Below the pieces are notes generated by a model. That model made no database searches. It was not told where the DNA came from and saw nothing but the letters and a program-made list of their open reading frames with translations. From NCBI GenBank assembly GCA_902794095.1, contig CADBFZ010000004.1, positions 186,001 through 250,000 on the forward strand: a DNA stretch of 64,000 bases, given 5' to 3'. How positions within the stretch are numbered: the stretch's first letter is position 1; each line of letters opens with the position of its first letter. The translations under genes were made by a program, and so were the position numbers. Below are positions 27,227 to 35,878 of the stretch, in pieces. This DNA comes from an uncultured Lachnospiraceae bacterium (GTDB taxonomy: Bacteria > Bacillota > Clostridia > Lachnospirales > Lachnospiraceae).

Positions 27227-27255
27227 AAGCGACGGATAAAAATCCGTCGCTTTTT
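27227..27255 (+). terminator. guaB terminator
   Basis: AAGCGACGGAT (27227-27237) and ATCCGTCGCTT (27242-27252) form an 11-base-pair stem with an AAAA loop, followed by T-run 27251-27255. Confidence 0.92.
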
Positions 27256-27366
27256 CTATGTTTTGCACCATGGCAATTCCTTTTAATTGTCTGCGAAATA
27301 TGGTATATTTTATGGGATTATAACTATGCTTTTTCAGGCAGTTAAAAAACGTTTTTTGAGGTAATT

Positions 27367-29955
27367 ATGGTCGGAGTCAGGGTTATAGACAGGGAAAAAC
27401 TTCAGATGATACAGGATCTGATATGCTCCTTTGTCGGAGTCAGCGGTGTAATTCTGGATCTTAACCGTACTCCTTTATCCCAGATAAGTAACGATAACAT
27501 CTCCGGAAGCGCAATCTCCCAGCTCATCGGAAGTGAATATTTAGACCAGATGATCGACAATGTCCGCGATGATTCACCCGAGGACATCTGTATTCAGAAC
27601 ATAGAAGACAGCGAAGACGGCATGGTCCGTGTCGGTGTAGTAAGCATCAAACCTGCGGGCAGGATGTTCATGACTGCTCTGGTTGCTGCACCCGGTGCTT
27701 ACAGAAGCGACAAATTCTCTCAGTTCCTTGATTTCATGAAGGCAACTACCGAGAGTTACTTAAGAACCACACCCGAAGGTGAGATGGATACCGACCAGTT
27801 CTACAGCGGTGACGGGGACGAGCTTTCTGTCAGGATCCTTGAAACCACCAAGAACATCCTCGAGCTTCTTGATTCGGACGACGGAATAGAAGCAGTTTTC
27901 CGTAAATGGTTATCTCTTACGGCGACATTTCTCGGAGTTGATTTTGCCGGCGTTTTCAGATTAAGCGAGAGAGGAATCGATACCGTAGCCAGATACGATG
28001 CACCTGTGTCTCAGACAGGCTTCAGCTCCGTATTTGAGTTCTCGGTAGCAGATCTTCCTCAAAGCGACAGTCCTTTGATCATTTCTTCGGATGCTCTCGA
28101 TAAGCAGCCCGGATTATATAACACCAGAAAATACGATATTAAGGCGTTTATGTTCTTCCCTCTTCTCGTACGTGAGAACGGAGAGGGTACCTTCGTATCC
28201 GCCTTTGCATACAGATCCCACAGACATAACTGGGACATGGACGAGATAAGATTTGCCGGTGATGCCGTCAGGATCATGCAGAGCATCATTCAGTCCAGAC
28301 TTATGTACAGCACCATTTCCAGATATTCCGGATCTGTTACGGAGATTCTTGATAACGTCGGATGCTGTGTTTATCTGACCCAGGAATCAACAGGCAAGGT
28401 TTTATTTGCCAACAGAATGCACATCGATACATTCGGAGCCGACTGGCAGGAGGGTGACCTCAGGGATATCATTTCCAAGGGTGATTTCACCAATCCCGTA
28501 AACGGTTCCTTCGAGATTTATTATCCTGAATCCAGAAGATGGTTCGACCTTATGTATAAGAGGGTCGAGTGGGTGGACGGCTCCACCGCCATGCTCCATT
28601 CGCTTTACGATGTAACCGACAGAAGGTTATATCAGCGTAAAATAGAACAGCAGGCGTTTACCGACTTCCTTACCGGACTTTACAACCGTATGTGTTGTGA
28701 GAAAGACCTGGCAAGACTTGTGGACGAGGCCAGACTCACCGGCAAGAGCGGTGCGGTTATTTTCATCGACCTGGATGATTTCAAGCATATCAACGACGGA
28801 CTCGGACACCAGTATGGTGACGTTCTTCTCAAGGAGATATCGGGTTCCCTTCAGAAGATTACCGGAGTCGAGAATTTCTGCTATCGTATGGGCGGAGACG
28901 AATTCGTTGTTCTCGTACCTCCCGCTGCATACGATCATTTCAAAGAAGTTACCGAGTGCATCGTGGGAATCTTCTCATCTCCCTGGATCATCAAGGAGAT
29001 CGAGTACTACTGCACGGCCAGCATCGGAACGGTTACTTTCCCGGATTACGGCGACAGCGTCCTGGATCTTCTTAAGAAGGCGGACATCGCCATGTATTCT
29101 TCCAAGAAGTCCGGCAAGAACCGCGTAACCGAATATACCGACGATCAGGAGACCTATTCCGGAAGACGTCTCGACATGGAGAAGAACATGAGAGATGCTT
29201 CTTCAACCGGATACAAGGAATTCGAGGTTTATTACCAGCCCATCATAGACGTAGAAAACGGTGAGCCTTTCTGTGCAGGTGCCGAGGCACTTGTCAGATG
29301 GAACAGCAACAAGATGGGATTCATCTCACCTTCGGATTTCATACCCCTTGCGGAATACCTGGGACTCATCAATCCTATCGGCGGTCATGTGCTTGAGAAG
29401 GCATGTGAGAACTGTAAGGAATGGAACGAGAAATACGGCACGGATTACAAGGTTAACGTTAACCTCTCCGTAGTCCAGCTGCTTCAGAACGATATAGTTG
29501 AATCGGTCGAAGAGACTATTAAGAAAACCGGCATTGAGCCCAGACATCTGTGCCTTGAGGTTACCGAGTCCCTTGCGATCAATGACATGCCCAGGATGAT
29601 CGAGATCTTAACCAGGATCAAGGCACTTGGCTGCACCATAGCGCTGGATGACTTCGGAACCGGTTATTCATCGCTCAATCACATCAGAGAGATACCTTTC
29701 GACATAATCAAAGTCGATCAGAGTTTTGTAAAAGATCTTGATAAGGACGCATACGCTCAGTCATTCGTAAGGATGGTTGCCGAGCTTGCCGAGACCATCG
29801 GAGTCAAGATATGTGTTGAAGGTATTGAGAACAAAGACCAGCTTGATAAGCTAGACGGAATGAAGATCAAATACATCCAGGGATATTATTTCGATAAGCC
29901 GCTTGTCAGACAGGAATTTGAAAAAAAGTACGTTTTGAAATCAAAAGGCAATTGA
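27367..29955 (+). CDS. GAF-GGDEF-EAL cyclic-di-GMP protein
   Basis: 862 residues. The N-terminal 130 residues look like a small sensory domain, followed by a GAF-like domain (about 160-310), a PAS-like stretch (about 320-415), GGDEF and EAL. The cyclase motif is intact (RMGGDEF, GGDEF at 509-513), but no RxxD inhibitory site precedes it. The EAL part keeps E640 in EAL, NVNLSVVQL, LEVTES, LDDFGTGYSS, KVDQSF and the late EGIE, so it is probably an active phosphodiesterase. It may be bifunctional. No membrane helices, so it is cytoplasmic. GAGGT precedes the ATG. Confidence 0.9.
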   Translation: MVGVRVIDREKLQMIQDLICSFVGVSGVILDLNRTPLSQISNDNISGSAISQLIGSEYLDQMIDNVRDDSPEDICIQNIEDSEDGMVRVGVVSIKPAGRMFMTALVAAPGAYRSDKFSQFLDFMKATTESYLRTTPEGEMDTDQFYSGDGDELSVRILETTKNILELLDSDDGIEAVFRKWLSLTATFLGVDFAGVFRLSERGIDTVARYDAPVSQTGFSSVFEFSVADLPQSDSPLIISSDALDKQPGLYNTRKYDIKAFMFFPLLVRENGEGTFVSAFAYRSHRHNWDMDEIRFAGDAVRIMQSIIQSRLMYSTISRYSGSVTEILDNVGCCVYLTQESTGKVLFANRMHIDTFGADWQEGDLRDIISKGDFTNPVNGSFEIYYPESRRWFDLMYKRVEWVDGSTAMLHSLYDVTDRRLYQRKIEQQAFTDFLTGLYNRMCCEKDLARLVDEARLTGKSGAVIFIDLDDFKHINDGLGHQYGDVLLKEISGSLQKITGVENFCYRMGGDEFVVLVPPAAYDHFKEVTECIVGIFSSPWIIKEIEYYCTASIGTVTFPDYGDSVLDLLKKADIAMYSSKKSGKNRVTEYTDDQETYSGRRLDMEKNMRDASSTGYKEFEVYYQPIIDVENGEPFCAGAEALVRWNSNKMGFISPSDFIPLAEYLGLINPIGGHVLEKACENCKEWNEKYGTDYKVNVNLSVVQLLQNDIVESVEETIKKTGIEPRHLCLEVTESLAINDMPRMIEILTRIKALGCTIALDDFGTGYSSLNHIREIPFDIIKVDQSFVKDLDKDAYAQSFVRMVAELAETIGVKICVEGIENKDQLDKLDGMKIKYIQGYYFDKPLVRQEFEKKYVLKSKGN

Positions 29956-29971
29956 TAGGTAGGAGGGTTTT

Positions 29972-30682
29972 ATGTCACTGGAATCAAGTTTGAGAGAAAA
30001 TTCATATCCCGGCAGAGGAATCGTAGCGGGACTCAGCGCTGACGGAAAATACGCCGTATGCGCATATTTCATAATGGGTAGAAGCGTTAACAGCAGAAAC
30101 CGTGTATTTGTCGAAGTACCCGAAGATAACGGTATCGAGACCAGACCTTTCGATATGAGCAAGCTCAGCGATCCCAGCCTGATCATTTACCATCCCGTAA
30201 GAGTAGACGGTAACACCACCATCGTAACCAACGGAGATCAGACCGACACCGTAAGAAACGGCCTTGATAAGGGATTTACTTTCGAGCAGTCCTTAAGAAG
30301 CCGTACTTTCGAGCCCGATGCTCCCAACTTCACACCCAGGATCTCTGCAGTACTTAATGTTCACGCAGGAAAGTACGATTATCAGATGTCCATCATTAAG
30401 AGTGAGGACGGAACTGAGGACAGACCCATCCACTGCACTTACTCATACGGAAAGCCCGTAGCAGGAGAAGGTCACTTCATCCACACCTACAAGCATGACG
30501 GAAATCCCCTTCCCAGCTTCGATGGTGAGCCCAAGTTAGTTAAGATAACAGGTGATATTGACGATTTCTCCCTTCTTATCTGGGATTCACTCAATCGCGA
30601 GAACAGAGTATCACTCTTTGTAAGATTCATTGATGTTGAGACCGGAGCTACCGAGTCCAGAATCATCAATGCCAACGAATAA
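29972..30682 (+). CDS. IMP cyclohydrolase, PurO-like
   Basis: 236 residues. The opening SLRENSYPGRGIVAGLSADG and VCAYFIMGRSVNSRNRVF match the IMP cyclohydrolase-like family first described in archaea (PurO), not the N-terminal domain of bacterial PurH. It would close FAICAR to IMP. This fits the next gene, which encodes only the AICAR transformylase half of PurH. TAGGAGGG precedes the ATG. It starts 16 bases after the GGDEF-EAL gene. The biochemical role is inferred from family and neighbour. Confidence 0.82.
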   Translation: MSLESSLRENSYPGRGIVAGLSADGKYAVCAYFIMGRSVNSRNRVFVEVPEDNGIETRPFDMSKLSDPSLIIYHPVRVDGNTTIVTNGDQTDTVRNGLDKGFTFEQSLRSRTFEPDAPNFTPRISAVLNVHAGKYDYQMSIIKSEDGTEDRPIHCTYSYGKPVAGEGHFIHTYKHDGNPLPSFDGEPKLVKITGDIDDFSLLIWDSLNRENRVSLFVRFIDVETGATESRIINANE

Positions 30683-30697
30683 TAAAAAGTTTTAACA

Positions 30698-30732
30698 GAA
30701 AGGACGTCCCCACGGGACGAAGATGTGAAATG
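30698..30732 (+). promoter_or_regulatory. Ribosome site and hairpin before the AICAR transformylase start
   Basis: GAAAGGA (30698-30704) is 25 bases from the ATG at 30730, too far for normal use. Between them is a perfect hairpin CGTCCC-CAC-GGGACG (30705-30719). If it folds, the ribosome site is brought to about 10 bases from the start codon. No closer Shine-Dalgarno sequence is present and no other in-frame start fits. Confidence 0.5.
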
Positions 30733-31908
30733 AGCGAGATTCAGCTTAAGTACGGATGCAACCCCAACCAGAAGCCTTCAAGAATTTTCATGGAGGACGG
30801 AAGCGACCTCCCTGTTACCGTTTTAAACGGAAAGCCCGGATACATCAACTTCCTTGATGCATTTAACGGATGGCAGCTTGTAAAGGAGCTTAAGGAGGCT
30901 ACCGGTCTTCCCGCAGCAACCTCTTTCAAGCACGTATCTCCCGCAGGTGCAGCTATCGGTCGTCCTCTTTCCGATACTCTTAAGAAGATTTACTGGGTAG
31001 ATGAGAAGGCTGAGCTCAGCCCCCTTGCATGTGCATACGCAAGAGCAAGAGGTGCGGACAGAATGAGCTCTTTCGGTGATTTCATTGCTCTTTCCGATAT
31101 TTGTGACGTAAGCACCGCAATGCTCATTAAGCCCGAGGTATCCGACGGCGTTATCGCTCCCGGCTATGAGCCCGAAGCTCTTGAGATCCTCAAGGGAAAG
31201 AAGAGCGGCAATTACAACATCATTCAGATCGACGAGAACTATAAGCCCGCCGAACTCGAAAGAAAACAGGTGTATGGAATTACTTTCGAGCAGGGCAGAA
31301 ACGAACTTAATGCCGATGAGGTTCTTCCCGGAAATGTTGTAACCAAGAATAAGAACATTCCCGATGATGTCCTTGCAGATATGAAGGTTTCCCTCATCGT
31401 TCTTAAGTATACTCAGTCAAATTCCGTATGTTATGTAAAGGACGGACAGGCAATCGGTATCGGTGCCGGACAGCAGTCAAGAATTCACTGCACCAGACTT
31501 GCGGGAAGCAAGGCAGACAACTGGTTCCTTCGTCAGAGCCCTCAGGTTCTCGGACTTAAGTTCCTTGATACCATTAAGAGAGCGGACCGTGACAATGCCA
31601 TCGATCTTTACATCGGCGATGAGTACGAGGATGTTCTTGCAGAGGGAACCTGGCAGACCATCTTTGCAGAGAAGCCTCCTGTATTTACCAGAGAAGAGAA
31701 AAAGGCATGGCTTGCTAAAAATACAGATGTTATTTGTGGCTCCGATGCATTCTTCCCCTTCGCTGACAACGTTGAGAGAGCACGCAAGAGCGGCGTAAAA
31801 TACATCGCTCAGCCCGGCGGATCCAAGAGAGATGACATCGTCATCGAGGCATGTGACAAGTACGATATGGTTATGTGCTTCACCGGAATCAGACTTTTCC
31901 ATCATTAA
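30730..31908 (+). CDS. Stand-alone AICAR transformylase
   Basis: 392 residues that correspond to the C-terminal transformylase domain of PurH only. Recognisable parts are [24 protein letters not shown] (with the catalytic Lys-His), [50 protein letters not shown] and the end QPGGSKRDD. It transfers a formyl group from 10-formyl-tetrahydrofolate to AICAR, giving FAICAR, which the PurO-like protein of the preceding gene can cyclise. The absence of the N-terminal cyclohydrolase domain is normal for this split form. Confidence 0.92.
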   Translation: MSEIQLKYGCNPNQKPSRIFMEDGSDLPVTVLNGKPGYINFLDAFNGWQLVKELKEATGLPAATSFKHVSPAGAAIGRPLSDTLKKIYWVDEKAELSPLACAYARARGADRMSSFGDFIALSDICDVSTAMLIKPEVSDGVIAPGYEPEALEILKGKKSGNYNIIQIDENYKPAELERKQVYGITFEQGRNELNADEVLPGNVVTKNKNIPDDVLADMKVSLIVLKYTQSNSVCYVKDGQAIGIGAGQQSRIHCTRLAGSKADNWFLRQSPQVLGLKFLDTIKRADRDNAIDLYIGDEYEDVLAEGTWQTIFAEKPPVFTREEKKAWLAKNTDVICGSDAFFPFADNVERARKSGVKYIAQPGGSKRDDIVIEACDKYDMVMCFTGIRLFHH

Positions 31909-31928
31909 TAATAACTGGAGTTATTAAA

Positions 31929-33599
31929 ATGGCAGATATTGAAACTCGTTCAAAACATTTCATAGAAAATGAGATCGATAACGATCTGGCTACCGGAAGG
32001 TTCGATCACGTACAGACCAGATTCCCTCCCGAGCCCAACGGTTATCTTCATATCGGACATGCTAAGAGTATAATCCTCAATTCCGGTATGGCAGCCGAGT
32101 ACGGCGGAAAATTCAATCTCAGATTCGATGATACCAACCCTACCAAGGAGAAGACCGAATTTGTCGAGTCCATCAAAGCCGATGTCGCATGGCTCGGTGC
32201 AGATTGGGAAGACAGACTTTTCTTCGCGTCCGATTATTTCGACAAGATGTATGAAGGTGCGGTCAAGCTCATCAAGAAGGGTAAGGCATACGTTTCGGAT
32301 CTTACCGCAGATGAGGTCAGAGAATACAGAGGAACTTTCGAGGTTCCCGGTAAGGACGATCCCGGAAGAGAAAGATCCGTTGAGGAGAACCTGAAGCTCT
32401 TTGAAGAGATGAAGGAAGGCAAGTATGCCGACGGAGAGAAGACCTTAAGAGCAAGAATCGACATGGCTTCTCCCAATATCAATATGAGAGATCCGGTTAT
32501 CTACCGTGTTGCCCATATGGCACACCACAGAACCGGTGATAAATGGTGTATCTACCCTATGTACGACTTCGCTCATCCCATCGAGGATGCCGAGGAAGGA
32601 ATCACCCATTCACTCTGTACCCTTGAGTTCGAGGATCACAGACCTCTTTATGACTGGGTTGTTAAGGAACTTGAATATACCAATCCTCCCAGACAGATAG
32701 AGTTTGCCAAGATGTATCTTACCAATGTGGTAACCGGTAAGAGATATATTAAAAAGCTTGTTGAGAACGGAACCGTAGACGGATGGGACGATCCCAGACT
32801 TGTCTCCATCGCAGCTCTCAGAAGAAGAGGTTTTACTCCCTCATCCATCAGAAAGTTTGTTGAGATGTGTGGAATCTCCAAATCCCAGGCTTCAGCGGAC
32901 TATGCCGCACTTGAGTATTGTATAAGAGAAGACCTTAAGACCGATGCACCCAGATATATGGCGATCCTTGATCCCATTAAGCTGGTCATCGACAATTATC
33001 CCGAAGGTCAGGTTGAGGAAGTTACCGCTTCCAACAACCCCGAGAACGAATCTCTCGGAACCAGAACGGTTCCTTTTGAAAGAGAACTTTACATCGAAAG
33101 AGATGACTTTATGGAAGAGCCTCCCAAGAAGTACTTCAGACTTTTCCCCGGAAATGAAGTCAGACTCATGAATGCGTATTACGTAACAGCTGTTTCTTGT
33201 GAAAAAGATGAGAATGGTAACGTTACTGTGGTACACTGTACCTACGACCCTGAGACCAAGGGAGGAAATTCACCCGACGGACGTAAGGTCAAGGGAACTA
33301 TTCACTGGGTACCCGCATCAAGTGCGATCTCCGCAGATGTAAGATTGTACGAAAACCTTGTCGACGAGGAAAAGGGAGTTTATGATGAGGAGGGTAACAT
33401 CAACCTCAATCCCAACTCACTTAAAGTTTGCAAGGATTGTAAGCTTGAGCCCGCATTTAAGGGCGCTAAGGCTTTCGACAGATTCCAGTTTGTAAGAAAC
33501 GGCTTTTTCACGGTGGATTACAAGGATTCTTCCGAGGATTATCTTGTTTTCAACCGAATCGTAGGACTTAAGAGTTCATTTACACTTCCTGCGAAATAG
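31929..33599 (+). CDS. glnS: Glutaminyl-tRNA synthetase
   Basis: 556 residues from the ATG at 31929 (CTGGAG upstream; an in-frame start at 31875 lies in the previous gene). The class I HIGH motif is [15 protein letters not shown], then [28 protein letters not shown] and VDGWDDPRL, all GlnRS type. The KMSKS-equivalent, usually VMSKR in GlnRS, reads VTGKR here. The C-terminal beta-barrel anticodon domain is present. It charges tRNA-Gln directly, so this organism need not rely only on the GatCAB amidotransferase route. Confidence 0.92.
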   Translation: MADIETRSKHFIENEIDNDLATGRFDHVQTRFPPEPNGYLHIGHAKSIILNSGMAAEYGGKFNLRFDDTNPTKEKTEFVESIKADVAWLGADWEDRLFFASDYFDKMYEGAVKLIKKGKAYVSDLTADEVREYRGTFEVPGKDDPGRERSVEENLKLFEEMKEGKYADGEKTLRARIDMASPNINMRDPVIYRVAHMAHHRTGDKWCIYPMYDFAHPIEDAEEGITHSLCTLEFEDHRPLYDWVVKELEYTNPPRQIEFAKMYLTNVVTGKRYIKKLVENGTVDGWDDPRLVSIAALRRRGFTPSSIRKFVEMCGISKSQASADYAALEYCIREDLKTDAPRYMAILDPIKLVIDNYPEGQVEEVTASNNPENESLGTRTVPFERELYIERDDFMEEPPKKYFRLFPGNEVRLMNAYYVTAVSCEKDENGNVTVVHCTYDPETKGGNSPDGRKVKGTIHWVPASSAISADVRLYENLVDEEKGVYDEEGNINLNPNSLKVCKDCKLEPAFKGAKAFDRFQFVRNGFFTVDYKDSSEDYLVFNRIVGLKSSFTLPAK

Positions 33600-33647
33600 G
33601 ACATATTGTTTTAGGGGGGTTCCTGTTTTAAACATTGGAGGAAACAA

Positions 33648-34496
33648 ATGGCAGGTCTTTTATCGGGTCTTGAAAGCCTGGGCTTAGGCAATCTTGAAAA
33701 TGTAAAAATCTTTGATAAGGATAAGAAGAAAGAAGCTGAGAAGGCTAAGGAAGCCGCAAAGGCTCCCGAGTTTACCGAAACCGACTTTATCTATGACAAG
33801 AACTTTAAGTGTCCTGTCTGCGATAAGACTTTTTCGGCTAAGATCATGAAAACCGGAAGAGCTAAGCTCAAGAAGACGGATTTCGACCTTCGTCCCATCT
33901 ATGAGGGATTTGTAGCCGAGAAATATGACGTTCTTCTGTGCCCTACCTGCGGATATGCCGCACTCGGAAGATACTTTACCACCCTTCTTCCCACACAGAC
34001 ACGTCTTATCAAGGAGAATATTACCTCAAATATCGTTCTTACCAAGTATGATGACGATACCTACAGCTTTGAACAGGCTATGGAGCGTTACAAGATAGCT
34101 CTTGCATGTGCGGTTGTAAAGCGTGCCAAGGCCAGTGAGAAGGCTTATGTATGTCTCAGACTTGCATGGCTCCTCAGAAGCTACAGAGAGTTCCTGGAAG
34201 GCCAGGAAGGCGATTTTACGGAGCTTATGAAGGAACTTCAGGCTCAGGAAGACGAGTACGAAACCAATGCTTATAACGGCTTTATAGAGGCCAGAAGCTC
34301 GGAAGATGTTCCCATTGCCGGAATGGACGCGGTTACCCTGGATTATCTCCTTGCTCAGATCGCATTTAAGCTTAAGGACTATTCAAACTGCAGCAGAATG
34401 ATCTCCGGAATCCTTACTTCTCCTTCCGCAAACGCCAGAATCAAGGATAAGGTAAGAGAACTCAAGGAAGAGCTTGCCAAGGTTAAAGAAGATTAA
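33648..34496 (+). CDS. DUF2225 family zinc-binding protein
   Basis: 282 residues. After a charged start, two CxxC pairs (FKCPVCDKTF and LLCPTCGYAA) form a probable zinc site about 55 residues apart, with DFDLRPIYEGFVAEKYDVLLC between them, the DUF2225 signature. The rest is helical, TPR-like. Function is unknown; family members are cytoplasmic. GGAGGAA precedes the ATG and a strong terminator follows. Confidence 0.82.
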   Translation: MAGLLSGLESLGLGNLENVKIFDKDKKKEAEKAKEAAKAPEFTETDFIYDKNFKCPVCDKTFSAKIMKTGRAKLKKTDFDLRPIYEGFVAEKYDVLLCPTCGYAALGRYFTTLLPTQTRLIKENITSNIVLTKYDDDTYSFEQAMERYKIALACAVVKRAKASEKAYVCLRLAWLLRSYREFLEGQEGDFTELMKELQAQEDEYETNAYNGFIEARSSEDVPIAGMDAVTLDYLLAQIAFKLKDYSNCSRMISGILTSPSANARIKDKVRELKEELAKVKED

Positions 34497-34511
34497 TACT
34501 TAAAACATAGC

Positions 34512-34548
34512 AAAAACCTCATCTCCACACGGAGATGAGGTTTTTTTG
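34512..34548. terminator. Terminator after the DUF2225 gene
   Basis: AAAAACCTCATCTCC (34512-34526) and its complement (34531-34545) form a 15-base-pair stem with an ACAC loop and a seven-T tail. The A-rich left flank means it can also end minus-strand transcription of the gene at 34582-35040. Confidence 0.92.
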
Positions 34549-34581
34549 CTGCCAAAATCGGAGTAGTAGTTGTTTGTTTCG

Positions 34582-35040
34582 TTATTTCTTAACTTCTTCG
34601 GATGTTCCTTCCGCAGCATCGGAATCATCGAAGAATTCTTCTACAGTCTTATCGTCTGAAGTCTTGGTTACATCCTTGGCTGTCTCTGAGAGGGGAGTGA
34701 AATCATCATTTTCGTCCTCATCTTCATCCTCAAGCTCTTCAAAAAGGTCATCAAGATCATCGGCTGTCTGGAATCTGTCCTTAACCTTGGTATATGCTTC
34801 CTTGGCACTCTTGGATACCTTACCTGCTGTTTCCTTAGCGGACTCGGTGAACTTCTTTGCTACTTCGGATATATCATCCAGAGATGTATAAGTACGCTTC
34901 GGAGCCTCTACGGGTTCGTCACCCTCATTTAAAATAACGGTCTCCTCGTTCTTTTTCTGATAATAATAGTATGCTGCAGCTGCAGCGGCTGTTCCGAGAA
35001 CAGCGGTTCCAAAGAGGAATTTACCAAATTTTTTACTCAT
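34582..35040 (-). CDS. Small membrane-anchored YtxH-like protein
   Basis: 152 residues from the ATG at 35040, which follows AAAGGAGAAGG. One N-terminal helix (FGTAVLGTAAAAAAYYYYQ, about 9-27) is followed by a helical, Lys/Ala-rich region (EVAKKFTESAKETAGKVSK) and a strongly acidic C-terminus. This resembles YtxH-type envelope-stress or gas-vesicle-like small proteins, but similarity is compositional. Function unknown. Confidence 0.6.
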   Translation of the reverse strand: MSKKFGKFLFGTAVLGTAAAAAAYYYYQKKNEETVILNEGDEPVEAPKRTYTSLDDISEVAKKFTESAKETAGKVSKSAKEAYTKVKDRFQTADDLDDLFEELEDEDEDENDDFTPLSETAKDVTKTSDDKTVEEFFDDSDAAEGTSEEVKK

Positions 35041-35584
35041 GACCTTCTCCTTTCGGGATGGGAATCGCATTGGATGCGTAAGACCATTTTAATACATTAC
35101 CCCCTCATTTTAAAGGAAAAAATCATATAAACCCTCAAACTTTTTGAGTACTGAAATCGCCCTTAAAGTTTCCGGAAACCTTCCTCTTTTTTTTGAGTTT
35201 TTGGAAACTGATTTGTGTTGCACGAGTTTCCATATTACAGGTGGATTTTAACCCCATATATGAGGTCATCAGGGTCCCAAATTCGTCTGCCCGGGTTACC
35301 TAAAATTCGATCCCGGTATTCCGGTTTAAGTCGCCATCTGAGATACGATTACAGACCCGGATCAGTTCAAATGATATCAAAAGCAGGCCCGGAAAAAGGA
35401 GGGAGAAGGGGAAGATTTTGCAAAGTAAGGAATGTGATAACTACGCAGGGGTGCTTAAAATAACACCTGAACCTAAAAAGGGAGGGGCGCGAGGCTAAAA
35501 TCTGACGAAAAGGGTGTATATCATATGTTCTGTATACAAAAATTTTATGACGACAGAGACGTTACTTTTTTTGATGTCATTGAT

Positions 35585-35593
35585 TGTGGATAA
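35585..35593 (-). promoter_or_regulatory. Perfect DnaA box
   Basis: TGTGGATAA is the exact complement of the DnaA box TTATCCACA. A near match, TTTTCCACA (35626-35634), lies 32 bases away in the opposite orientation. Confidence 0.45.
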
Positions 35594-35630
35594 CTATCCT
35601 CTGAATTTTCAGACAAAACTCGCATTTTTC

Positions 35631-35644
35631 CACAGACGTCTGTG
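35631..35644. repeat. 14-base perfect palindrome
   Basis: CACAGACGTCTGTG is fully self-complementary and overlaps the end of the imperfect DnaA box. It may be a dimeric regulator site. Confidence 0.4.
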
Positions 35645-35818
35645 TCATATAGTGGACAAGCAAGAAACGATAACTTTCATAATTTGCTTCAATAATAGAT
35701 GGTTGCAAGAAAAATGTGAATACTTTATACGGTATTATGTCAGCAGACATAAGTGTCATTTTAGCCCCAAAATCTGACTTCCGGATCACAAAAATGTTAA
35801 AATCGCTACGAATATTAC

Positions 35819-35852
35819 ATAAAAAAACTCCCCACGATTTAACGTGGGGAGT
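35819..35852 (-). terminator. Terminator of the HerA-like ATPase gene
   Basis: ACTCCCCACG (35827-35836) and CGTGGGGAGT (35843-35852) pair perfectly; on the minus strand the hairpin is followed by a run of T (plus-strand A-run ending at 35827). Confidence 0.9.
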
Positions 35853-35878
35853 CGTGTGATTTATTATGTTTTATCCTG

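Larger units (their letters stand above)
35041..35818. other. Gene-free, inverted-repeat-rich intergenic region
   Basis: No believable gene is present on either strand. Codon choice in the short open stretches (AGG, CGA, CGG) is unlike the neighbouring genes. Visible structure: GTTTCC/GGAAAC units at 35168-35179, 35203-35208 and 35226-35231; hairpin CTCAAA/TTTGAG (35134-35148); CCGGG/CCCGG (35291-35316); a perfect DnaA box (35585-35593); a 14-base palindrome (35631-35644); a TTATGTC/GACATAA hairpin (35735-35752); and AAAATCTGAC repeated near 35497 and 35768. It could hold a structured RNA. I could not match it to RNase P RNA, tmRNA or SRP RNA. Confidence 0.5.

Noticed and set aside
35215-35463. 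82-codon frame, and another open stretch at 35304-35495
   Set aside because: Codon use (AGG, CGG, CGA) differs from all genes nearby and no ribosome site is present; more likely non-coding.
35514-35777. 87-codon frame with a GTG start in the intergenic region
   Set aside because: No ribosome site, odd composition (many Cys, His, Phe) and no family resemblance.
35041-35818. Chromosome origin, RNase P RNA or tmRNA
   Set aside because: Only one perfect DnaA box, no AT-rich unwinding repeats with dnaA/dnaN nearby; none of the conserved RNase P or tmRNA core sequences was found.
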